64,000 nt of DNA from Tricholomella constricta (Eukaryota; Basidiomycota; Agaricomycetes; Agaricales; Lyophyllaceae), in NCBI GenBank assembly GCA_013368375.1, contig JAACJP010000030.1, forward strand, positions 124,001 to 188,000, read 5' to 3'. The position numbers and the translations under genes are program-made. Shown piece by piece: positions 31,301 to 41,049 of this stretch. The notes under the pieces were generated by a model that saw only the letters and a program-made list of their open reading frames with translations, ran no database searches and had not been told where the DNA came from. Every line of letters begins with the position of its first letter. Position 1 is the stretch's first letter.

Positions 31301-33503
31301 CAGACTGTGCCTCCAACGTCGAGTGAACCACCGACGTCCAAGAGTCCCATCGAACCTCCGCCTGAGTACGCCCCGCCAGAGGTGCCACCTGGGATCGATG
31401 ACTCAATAACGCCGGAGATAGACATCGAACAGGACGACCCTGCAGTATCGATACGCTCTACGACTTCGACCGACTCATTCGGAGAGGTCCTCACTACCGG
31501 GCCTACCTTCCCGTCCTTGGCGCGCTCGCAGTGGCAGGCGTTCGATATCGTCTCTATCGACGATCTGGACCTCTCTGACACCTCATCGGACAACCATGAC
31601 GCCGGGCCCTCGGCTCCCCCGGGTCTGCGCCGCCTGCCGCGAAAGCTGCCACTGCGGCGGGACTTTGAATTTGTGCGGAGATCGGACACGGTATCCTCGA
31701 TGGGCTTGACTTCTCGGGACTCGGTCACGTCGAATACGTCCTCGCGTGCGTCGAGCGCGTCTGCTATTGCCCTGGGCGGCAATGTCGCGCAGTGGCAGTT
31801 GAATGCGCTTAAAGACTCTCTGAGCGACGATGAGGAGACGGGGGATGTGGAGGATGCGCTGCGTCGGCTGGAGGGCCAGATCAACCCGAAGAAGCAGCAG
31901 GAGAAAGCATCGAAGGTGGATGGGTGGGTGCGCACGATACAGGAACGTATGGCCGCAGGAGACTACCAGGACGAGCAACCCCTCTTTTCTGATGATGAAT
32001 CTGACGAAGAGGAGTACGAGACCCGTGGACCGGAACGTGAACAGAGCTCCGCCATCTTCGACCATGATTCGGCAAGTGTCCACCAGCCTCCCGCTATCGC
32101 TGAGCCCGAAGGCGCTGGTGAAGCGTCCGACGAGGGCGGTCTAGATCATCTGGTCCATACCCCCGTCCCGACCCAAATTGCACATATAATCCCAGCCGCC
32201 CCATCTGGCCCAGGATCGCCCACGCGCTCGACAGATGCGAAGCCCGCCCCGGAGGATGCCGTGCCCATCGAGATCTTGCAAAGTAGGGTACCCACGAATA
32301 CTCGCCCATCGACTTCTTCTTCCTCCAACAGGGTGTCCCTTTCGCGCTTCGCTGCCAATCCAGAGGCCCCCCGCGTCCATCGCTCATTCATCCTGAACCA
32401 CCGAGTTGCGGACCTGGCAGAACACTTTGCCATGATCGACAGGGAGCTCTTTATGGGCGTCAAGTTTGAAGAACTTGTGATGGACGACTGGATGAACTGT
32501 CAGGAGGTTGATGTGCTCGATTGGGCGCAGTACCTCAAGGACAGGGCGCGTTGGAAAGCGGAGCACAGGTATCCTGACAAGACGGGTGCCCTTGGCGCTG
32601 TCCGTGCCCGGTTCAATCTCATGGCCAACTTCACGATATCGGAGATCGTCCTCACACAGCCCCACGAACGTCCGATGTTGGTTGCTAGATTTATCCGAAT
32701 AGCCTGGGTGAGCAGTGCACAACTATTTTCGCTCGTGATTGGGTGCTAATTTCTGCACAGAAATCGTACCGCATGTGTAATTTCAGTACCCTCGTCGCTA
32801 TCATAACTGGTCTGAGCAACGACTGGGTGACGAAAGCGATGAAGCGGCCAGGATGGAGCCGTGTCGGCATCTGGGAAAACCGGATGTTCAAGGATCTGAA
32901 GCTTTTTACAACAAATGTCGACGACTTCAAGTACATCCGCCAAACTGTCGCATCCATCGTTGAAGCCAAACCCTTGGATGCCAGCTCCCATGCAGCTTCT
33001 GTCGTGAGCGGTGGGGGTACGGATACCCAATCCGGCAAAGGCAAGGCGGGCGCAGAGCGACCCACTGTGCCATCGGCCTGCAATCCTTTCATCGGTTCGT
33101 TTCCTCATCTTACCTTTCACGCAATGGTGATCTGACTTGATCCTTCTTAGGTGTTTATCTGTCCCAATTGCAACGTCATAGTCGATTACCAGATCTTATT
33201 GATCCCACGGCGCCTGACGAGGCCGTGGGCATCAATCCCAACACTTCAAACTTTGACGCGCCGGCGCATCCTGAGGTGTTTTCTGCACTCACACCTCTTC
33301 CTCCTTCCATGAACCTCGAGCCTCTCATCAATGTCCACAAGCAGCGGCGCAAAGCTGGTGTCATCAAGTCTTTGGTTGCCGGTCAGCATTTCGCGAGCCG
33401 GGTGCAATTCGACGTCGACAAGAAGTTGTTCCAAAGATGCCTCCGACTCCGAGGGTTGAACGCCGAGACACTCCGAAGGGTCCTCTCCCTGTACCCGGAG
33501 TAA
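28394..33503 (+). CDS. LTE1: LTE1-like Ras-family guanine nucleotide exchange factor
   Basis: Six inferred exons, about 1,600 residues, starting MSDIPPIVRSDDDDPERLDT. The long N-terminal half is Ser-rich and disordered. An early conserved patch, ARELKRYWDQQIGVGKSV, is followed by the RasGEF N-terminal domain: KVLIAATIERWIAQLTSDL, then YDELLDFFLTYRSYVPAVDL and FVAIRYWLLTFFTVDF. A second long acidic/proline linker contains a run of about ten Val-Pro repeats (PVPVPVPV, about 31200-31260). The CDC25-type catalytic domain closes the protein: DLAEHFAMIDRELFMGVKFE, LVARFIRIAW, LVAIITGLSNDWVTKAMKRP and GVYLSQLQRHSRLPDLIDP. In yeast LTE1 acts in mitotic exit and bud cortex signalling; the exact GTPase here is not shown by sequence. 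Confidence 0.9.
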
Positions 33504-34423
33504 CGCCCAAATCGCCATAGGATTTTTTCGTTTCGTTTTTGTTCGCACAACTATTTATATCTAGAGTTTTGCAGCATAACTTTGACATATGTATTCTGTA
33601 GACAGTTTCCATACCATCAAGAACTTCCGAATTTGAAACTTGCAGTCGAGGAAATGATTTTTTTGTGTTCACCTTGGACCATCTTTATTGGACAATGTCG
33701 CACCGACTGCGCCACGGCTTGTGTGGATGAAGGCAGCGGGTCGGTTGCGAGCGCTGTTCATTTCCATGCTCACGGAATTGACGGCGCAGGTACGGAACCA
33801 GCTCGCCTTTCGAGGATTTGCGATCAACACATTCCGTCACGCGACGAGATGGAGAGCTTGACCTCGGAGCGCACAACTCAGCCACATCTGCGCTCTCGGT
33901 GTGCGCGAGAGCGAGACGAAGTCCGCGGCGGGAATTGGAGGAATCGGAGAGACGCAGCTGATTTACCTTACCACTTGTGCACCTGAGGCCGAAGATTAAG
34001 CGTTGGATATTGTGTACATCACGATATTTGAAAAAAAATGTATGCGAAGGTGTGGGCGAGCAAAGGATGCAAACCTTGGCTCGCTCGCGTCAATCATTAT
34101 TTGATATGATTTGGCCGAAAGAACCAACTTGGCACAAGATTCTTTTCCCCAACTATTGACTATGTTGTTGTCCACTGTGCACCGAGCAGTCTTGTTTGAC
34201 CAAGAGATGAACATCGGAGAAAGAGTTCAGTGACCTGACCCTCTTCCGACTCACGTACAAATCGAAATCATAGTTCTACAATAGTCCTCGAGATAGGAAT
34301 AAATTGGTTACAAGGTGGCGTAGTGTAATGTGAAGCATGCGATGGTGACAGTAACATAACGAGCACGCATCGCGTAAACCCATCACAGGAGTACGTAGAG
34401 CACAAAAAAACAACGCCCTAGTC
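33504..34423. other. Convergent intergenic region, no gene supported
   Basis: 920 bp between the LTE1-like stop and the next gene's stop. Open frames (for example 33582-33986 plus) have no recognisable features. Confidence 0.45.
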
Positions 34424-36641
34424 CTAGCACAAAAAGTCGATCGGGTCAGGATCGTCGTCCTCGATCTGCGGTAGCGGTTCTTTGATGCGCTGCATCACGC
34501 TCTTCCGCGGCTTAAATCTGGCGGTGGATATGATCTGGGAATCCGGTTCGGAATTCAGCTTGATGTAAGTGTCGGTGCTGGGGTCGGGATCGCTCTTGGC
34601 TTTGGCTTTGGCTTTGGACTTGGACTTGGACTTGGACGGTGCCTAGGAGTCAAAAGTGGGGAAAACGAAGTCAGAAGCAGCGTGGGGAAAGCAACAGAAA
34701 AAGTGAACTCACCCTGCTTGCCTTGGATGATTCAGCTGCGCTCGCTTTTGCCTTGGGCCGTTTTGCAGGGCCTCTGTTGTAGTTGTTCACGTCAACGACA
34801 AAAGTAGATGAGAATGTGCGAGGAAATGACTCACGGTTTCCTAGCCTTTTGAGTGTCAGGGCTACCACCCGTCTTTCGTATCCTAACCTCTTCATCATCC
34901 TCATCCGTATCCCGATCGATCTTCGCCCGTTTAACACGACCCCCATTGTCCTTCTCTGGCTCTCGTAAACGCTTGTTTTGAGTGTGCGACACAACCCTCT
35001 CAGGTATCACAGGCTCCACCATTTCGCACTTGTCCTCATCATCCTCAGCTGCAATGCGTTCACCACCCACTGCCTGCGCAGCTCGTGATGAAGCTTTAAC
35101 CTTAGTCCCAGCGCTGGTTTTGGGTTTCGGTTTCGGTTTCGTCTTCGGCTTGGGTTTCGGCGGCGGCTCGTCCATCTCTACCTCCTCGTCTTCTGTCTCC
35201 TCTACTGCCACCCTACTCTTCTTCGCTGTACGTTCCTCGCCCTCAGTCTCCCGAGCGCGCTTGGTGCGCACTGTGGGTGATCGCTCTGATTTCTCGACGG
35301 TTGTGCTTTGGGCCTTGGCCTTGCCTTTGCCCTTCCTTTCCCCCGTGGAAGACAGAGCCTCGTCGCTTTCCATCGGTAGCACTGGCAAGTGGGCTTTCTT
35401 CTTTCCCTTTCCGTTTCGGTTACCTTCCACTTCTGATCTCCCCAGTGTCGATAGAAGAGCACAATTGTCAGCGCCTTCAACAAGGGATTCCTTAACTTCC
35501 TTGGAGGTTTTAGGGATGGCAGGGGCGAGGGTAGGGGCCGTGGATGCCATGGGTTTGGTGCGCGCTTTCGAGGGGGCGTCGTCGACTTCGTCTTCTGACT
35601 CAGGTATAGTTTCGAGCACGCGCTTCGGCGCAGGCGGTTTCGTAGTGTGACGGGCTTTGATGCAAGCGTCAGTACATCCCATATATAAAAAACGAAACAT
35701 GTATGTACTAGAGGTATTAGCAGAAGGACCAGCTGCATTTGTCAATGGTTCCTTTGTAGCTTTAGTCGCGCTCTTCGTGCTGCGCTTGGGCTTGGGCTTC
35801 ACAGGCACAGGAAGCGGCTCGTTCTCAATTGGTGTGTCCATGGCAGGCGTAGGCTCAGCCTTCTTCGTAGTGCGTTTTTGAGGCGCCTTTGTGGTCCGTT
35901 TGACCTTGGCCTTGGGAGGTGGATCGTCGTCTGGCATTCGCTCGTCATCGTCTGCCTTGGGCTTGGGTTTGGTGGGACTGCCGCGGCGCTTCGGGGAGGG
36001 TTTCTCCGTTTCGTCTGAGTATTCGGTTTGATTAGGATATGGAAGGCAGAATATGAAGTTTGAACGTGCCGGCTTTTGCCTTGCCTTTGCCCTTCCTGGA
36101 AATAGCAGTAGTTGTGTTTATGGCCTTAGTTTTCTTGCCTGGTTTGTTCGCTGCCTTGGTTGCAGCAGTTTCTGGCAATATAGAAGGGCCTGATTGAGGC
36201 AGATAAAAATCAGCTTTTTCATGGAACGGAATGTCAGTGCCACATACCAGCAACAGCACTCTCCCCTTCCGTCCTTCCTTGTGCAGCCTTTCGTGGAGAC
36301 GTCCTAAGTGCCTTTGTGGCATCACCATTGCCTTTCGACTCGGGTTTTCTGGGAGAGAGCGAAGCAGAACGACCCCGCAGTGTCTTCTTCGGACTCGCAG
36401 CCTTCCGACCCAGGAGAATATCAACCAAGGTATTCCTATTCGACGGAACGAATATTCTGACCAGTCGTGTGTACAGTCAGCAGGAAGTTTTGACAGTCAG
36501 AGCACCATGAAAAGCCTGCACTGACCCACCACGATCTCGAAAGCGTGCCTGCTGCCGCTGCAGCCTCTGCGCACGACTCTCCTCTACAGGAATCGGCGCC
36601 TTGGGCAAAGCCGCCTTGTCAGGCTGTGAGTTGTCCTCCAT
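34424..36641 (-). CDS. Lysine/proline-rich nuclear protein, unknown function
   Basis: Multi-exon gene of about 600 residues starting MEDNSQPDKAALPKAPIPVE (36641). It has repeated basic-Pro motifs such as SPKKTLRGRSASLSPRKPES, RTSPRKAAQ, KRRGSPTKPKPK, PPPKPKPKTKPKPKPKT and KSKSKSKAKAKAK. Acidic patches alternate with them (EETEDEEVEMDEP, DEDDEEVRIRK). The end reads QIEDDDPDPIDFLC with TAG at 34424-34426. SP-K-K/R sites suggest CDK phosphorylation, and the composition suggests a chromatin-associated, disordered protein. One junction near 36070 may use a GC donor and remains uncertain. No domain is recognised. Confidence 0.6.
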
Positions 36642-36859
36642 GACGCGTTCCAAGCTGCAAATGAGGGGAGCAGGCAGCCGAGTTGGCTGGCACTAGGGAG
36701 TTGCTTGGGTTCAGGGACCCATTGCGGTTCTGTCCATAATCGATCACGTGAGCGTATCGATGGTATTTGTATCTGCAGGCGGAAGCAAACACTCGCTGAT
36801 GGCATTACCTTCGCGGGGTTAACGTTGCGGATGGGCTGACTATAAGTATCAGTCGGACG
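36642..36859. promoter_or_regulatory. Divergent promoter, 218 bp
   Basis: Short shared upstream region between the nuclear protein (minus) and the DUF1365 gene (plus). No clear TATA motif. Confidence 0.4.
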
Positions 36860-38729
36860 ATGCTCTCGCTTTTCGTCGACGCTGGAGTCGCTCTCGTCTG
36901 TCTGTCTGTCTCTGCATATCTTTATCGGTATCAAACAAATAATCACGAGAATTTGACTGCGCCACTCTCGCCGGCCCAAGGCTACATCCTCGAAAACCAG
37001 GTAACCCATGCGCGTCGGCTCCCAGTCGCCGCTGCCCACGCGTTCACGTACCCCACGCTTTCCTTGCTTGTCTCACTAAATGCGCTCGAGGACAATACAC
37101 TCAATCTCGGACGTGGCTGGCTATTTGGATACGGCGGCATCTGGGGACGACTTGTTGGCTTGCGGGCATCGCCCTACTTTGCTGATAAGACGGGGGCAGA
37201 TATTAGGGGGAAGCTGGACGAGGTGCTTAGGGATCGTGGATTTGGGTGTGAGGGCGAATCGAGGGTACTAGAGGATGCATGGATGATGACCATGCCCAGC
37301 TTCTTGGGCTTTGAGGGAATCAATCCCTTGACTGTGTATTTCGGCTATAAGGCTGCGGAACTTTGGCTCATAGTACTCGAGGTGCGTAAAAAATACGCCT
37401 GATTTGATGATGTTCAAGATATATGTGCGTTGGATATAGATCCACAACACATTCGGCGAAACACACGTCCACGTTCTTGAGATTGGTAGGAACGAGGATT
37501 TGCCTGGCTCTCGACCGAAGGGGTGAGTTTTCTCACCTATCTGTGACTCAACATCCGATGGAAATACCAGTTTCGACCACCAGTGGACTTTTCTCCGCGA
37601 ATTTCATGTCTCTCCATTCAATGACCGCTCCGGGTTCTACACCGTCTCCATCAGATCCCCCACGCACTCCCCTATCCCAAGCTCAACATGGACAACACAC
37701 ACATCCCCGCGCCCCGCCATCAGGGTGCACCTTCATACCTCTTCACTCTCTTCTCTCGATTCCACGAGCATCCCCGGCCCGCTCAAGCTAACTGCCCTCC
37801 TCCGTCCAACCTCCACCCACCCCCTCACCACGTCCAACCTCCTGTACGTCCTTTCGCGCGCACCCTTCACCCTGCTCCTCTCCCTTCCCCGCATATTGGC
37901 TCAAGCATGGACGCTCCACTACCGCAAGCGCCTCGACGCCTTCCTCCGTCCCGAGCCACTCCCGCCACCTCCCACCAGTACCTCTCCAGAAACACATCAG
38001 AGCGGCGGCGGCATCAAGTGGCTGTCGGCGGGCCCACTTGAGCGATACGCACGCAGGCGCGTCGAGGCTTTCCTCCGGGAGCAGGTGGAGGAGCAGCATG
38101 TACGGATCACCATCGCCGCGGCGGACCCCGCGTTGCCGGACCACGTCCTCTTACCTTCGTCTCCCCGAAGGACCACCTGCAGTAAGGGAGAGGATGACAA
38201 TGAAGATATACCGCACTTAGTGATCACCTACCTCGCCCCTCGCTTCTTCACGCTGCTCTTTACATGTCCCTCAGCCGAGCACGCGCTGCTCCTCGGGTGC
38301 GACACCGAGGGCCTCTTCAAGGTGTCAAGGAGGGAGCTGTTCCTCTCTGTGTTCTCCTCGCGCACTTCACCTCTCTCAGCCCCCCCGCCATTGCCTTCCC
38401 CGGACCTTACGCCGACGCAGCGCCTCCGCAACGCCGCCATCCCGGCTTCGATACTCCTCCGCCTCCCGTTCCGCGTTCCTGTGCGGCACCCGCTCGACCC
38501 CTGCCCCTCTTCGCTAGAGGGCGTGAAAGCAGCGCTGGCGCTGCGCGTGCTGTTTGTCCTTGAGCATGTGGAGCGCTGGGCGTTCGAACTGGTGGGGGCG
38601 AGGGTTGTGAGGGGTGGGGAGCCGTGGAGGAAGTGGGAGCGTGCGGGGAGGGTGTTTGAGGGCGGAGAGGCGGGTCAGGAGGTGGAGGAGTTGAAGGAGT
38701 GGGGGAGTGTATGGAGGGAGAAGGAGTAG
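36860..38729 (+). CDS. DUF1365-family protein with N-terminal membrane segment
   Basis: Three exons, about 585 residues. MLSLFVDAGVALVCLSVSAY is a membrane anchor. It is followed by the family start HARRLPVAAAHAFTYPTLSL and LVSLNALEDN, then MPSFLGFEGINPLTVYFGYK. After the first intron come IHNTFGETHVHVLEIG and FDHQWTFLREFHVSPFNDRS with GFYTVSIRSP. These are the conserved blocks of DUF1365 proteins, where histidine and aromatic residues cluster. The bacterial genes often lie next to cyclopropane fatty acid synthase and FAD oxidoreductase genes, which hints at lipid modification, but the reaction is unknown. The C-terminal half is much longer than in bacteria and is Pro/Arg-rich. Confidence 0.82.
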
Positions 38730-39184
38730 AACGTGTATGGGTGTATATAATAAGGCGGTGGGTCGGATAGAGGTGGGGGACTCGATACGTTTAGGTATAC
38801 CTTACGGACCTACACAGATAGATTGACGTTTGGTTGTACGACAAGATAATTATACTGAAAAACGGGCAAACGGCCCACTTCCTTCACGTAAGTGGTCTTG
38901 TGATGTGCCGCCCTCGCTCATTCGCAGGTCATGGTCTCCTTGACCTCCGACGATTTTGACTTCAAGTACAAGACCAAACGATATTCGGAGTGCAACGATA
39001 GCTGGACGTGAGGCCCAGGTTCCTGGAAGCTACCGGAAATGATCAGTACACTTACGTTCAAACAAGGCTTGAAGCGCAATGCGGTGCAGGCCCAGACCCG
39101 TCTGTTGCCGGGAAGGCTAACGAGGACGCCAGATCTGAGGTCGAGAACGCATTCCAAAGCAATCTATTGTTGATATAAAACGCT
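38730..39184. other. Convergent 3' region, DUF1365 gene / NDUFA6
   Basis: 455 bp between stop codons. It contains an unrecognised minus-strand frame (38918-39157) probably within the NDUFA6 3' UTR. Confidence 0.4.
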
Positions 39185-39715
39185 CTACACCACACCCATC
39201 GCTGCCGGTACAACAGCCTCTTCGTCCCTCCCTACAGACACGCACATCAGCCATTGATCCCCCCCAAAAAATCCAAGAAAAACAGCCAGCAGCAGCAAGA
39301 CTCACCCTCGTAGAACTTTTGCAAGAACGTCTTTTGAGGCCGCGTCTGGGGCTGGAGGAGGATGCCAAGGATGTGGTCGGTCTGTTTCCAGCAGTTCATG
39401 GTCTCCTGGTACTCCTGGCGGCTCTTGAGGAGGAGGACGTCGATGGCGCGGGGGTCGGTGACGAATCTGTTCTTTTCGAAGCGCGCGCGGATGGAGTGGC
39501 GGATGTAGGCGGGCGAGACGTTGAGCGCGTAGAGCTCGACGATTTCCGGGGCCTGTGTGATTGGGGTAAGTGTCAGTATCCGTGGTGAGGAAGCTGGTGG
39601 GCCCACACACCGAGCGGTACCAGTCGCGGTAGAGCTGGAGGGTACGGCGGCGGGCGTCGAAGAGGTCGGACGACGCTCGGGTGGACCGGGCGAGGCGGGC
39701 GGGAATGGTGGTCAT
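39185..39715 (-). CDS. NDUFA6: NADH:ubiquinone oxidoreductase LYR subunit (B14/NDUFA6)
   Basis: Three exons, about 133 residues: MTTIPARLARSTRASSDLFD, then the LYR motif in RRRTLQLYRDWYRS, then APEIVELYALNVSPAYIRHS, IRARFEKNRFVTDPRAIDVL and KQTDHILGILLQP. The last exon gives GRDEEAVVPAAMGVV. The LYR tripeptide followed by the F-phenylalanine-containing helix marks the Complex1_LYR family, here the accessory subunit that binds acyl carrier protein on the matrix arm of mitochondrial complex I. The length is normal. Confidence 0.93.
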
Positions 39716-39886
39716 CCTGGGTCGAGGTTTGGCCAAATACGGACATACAACGGCGAGAATGCATGCGCAGTTCAAGGTCCGCTCGTCCCGATATAGAAGG
39801 TTGGCTTGTCCTCTGCTTCGTGACTCTTAGTACCTCGTGCTTAACCCCCAACCAGCAACTCGTATCGCCATAATTTACAGCTCGCC
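39716..39886. promoter_or_regulatory. Short divergent promoter, NDUFA6 / PDAP1-like (171 bp)
   Basis: Only 171 bp separate the start codons of two oppositely oriented housekeeping genes. No TATA box seen. Confidence 0.45.
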
Positions 39887-40872
39887 ATGGTACGCGGAAC
39901 AGGTGCGTGTTTGTGTACAGCCGACATAAGGGAGGGAGGGGGGCTGTTGCTGATGGGTGTGGCTAGGAAAATTTAAGCAGAAGCGTGGCGGTGGGCGCAA
40001 TTTCAGGCAACTTCAACTGCATTTTCTAGCAACGGCGGCGAAACGATCTGACTCTGTATGTATAGCAAGAACATGACGCTCGACGCAGACGGCACCGCTG
40101 TCGGCACTGGCACCATCTACAATCGGAGGTGAGATCGACAGATCACATCAGAGGCATCCTTTGCCGATCTTATCGACCATCCACAGAGGGCCGCGGAACA
40201 ACAACGACAACGTAGACGAGGACGGCTCCGAAGAGGATTCTGAGGAGGAGGAGTCCGAGGAGGAAGGAGGTGATTCAGAAGAAGAGGACGAGTCCGAGGG
40301 AGAGGGCGCAGCGGCGCCTGCGCAGGAGCTGTCGCGTGCAGAGCGGAAAGAGTTGAAGAAGAAGCAGGCCGCGCAGAAGCTGCAGCAAAAGGCTGGTGAG
40401 GACGAGGACGAGGATCTGATCAACCCGAACCACGTCGAGAAGAAGCTGAACATCTCTGACCTGGGCGCCCCACGGGAGCTCTCCCGGCGGGAACGGTGCG
40501 TTTAGGAAAAGCGTTTTTATTTCTCGTTTCTTCTTACATGAGGCAATATAGGGAACAGAAGGAAAAGGCGGACGCGAAGGAGCGCTATTGGAAGGTGTGT
40601 TCACTTGTCGTGTCATGGTTCCCTGTTGTGGTTCTGACCTCTCGACTCGTGGTAGCTGCACGTCCAGGGAAAGACGCAGGAAGCCAAGACGGACCTCGCG
40701 CGCCTTGCAAAGATCCGCGAGGAGCGCGAGGCCGCGCAGGCGAAGCGCAAAGCAGAGGCGGAGGGCAAGTCTTTCGCTTATCTCTCCTCATCCCCTTTTA
40801 ACTGAATCGATTACAGCCAAAGCAACGGAGGCCGAGGCGAAACGGCAGGCACAGCTCAATAAACGAAAGTAA
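39887..40872 (+). CDS. PDAP1/PP28-like acidic phosphoprotein (casein kinase substrate family)
   Basis: Seven inferred exons, about 200 residues. It starts MVRGTG, continues KFKQKRGGGRNF and KNMTLDADGTAVGTGTIYNR, then a long Glu/Ser/Asp tract (SEEDSEEEESEEEGG). It ends in the family's conserved block: DLINPNHVEKKLNISDLGAP, RELSRRER, EQKEKADAKERYWKLHVQGK and TQEAKTDLARLAKIREERE. This matches the heat- and acid-stable PP28/PDAP1 family. The second intron (40007-40065) appears to start with GC rather than GT (AG|GCAACT...ATAG). Acidic serine stretches are typical casein kinase II targets. The cellular role is poorly known. Confidence 0.85.
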
Positions 40873-41049
40873 ACTTGCAATGGACGCTTGGGCTTTGGTT
40901 TTGCTGCTTGACACCCTGTGTACATGTACATGTAGATATAGTAGTACGCTCAGTTTACGACGCTTCTCATGGAGTAGGCGTTTCACGCAACGTGCAATTA
41001 GGTCTACGAAAGATTAACGTGTCACGCTTTCGACTGGTTAGCCACCGTT

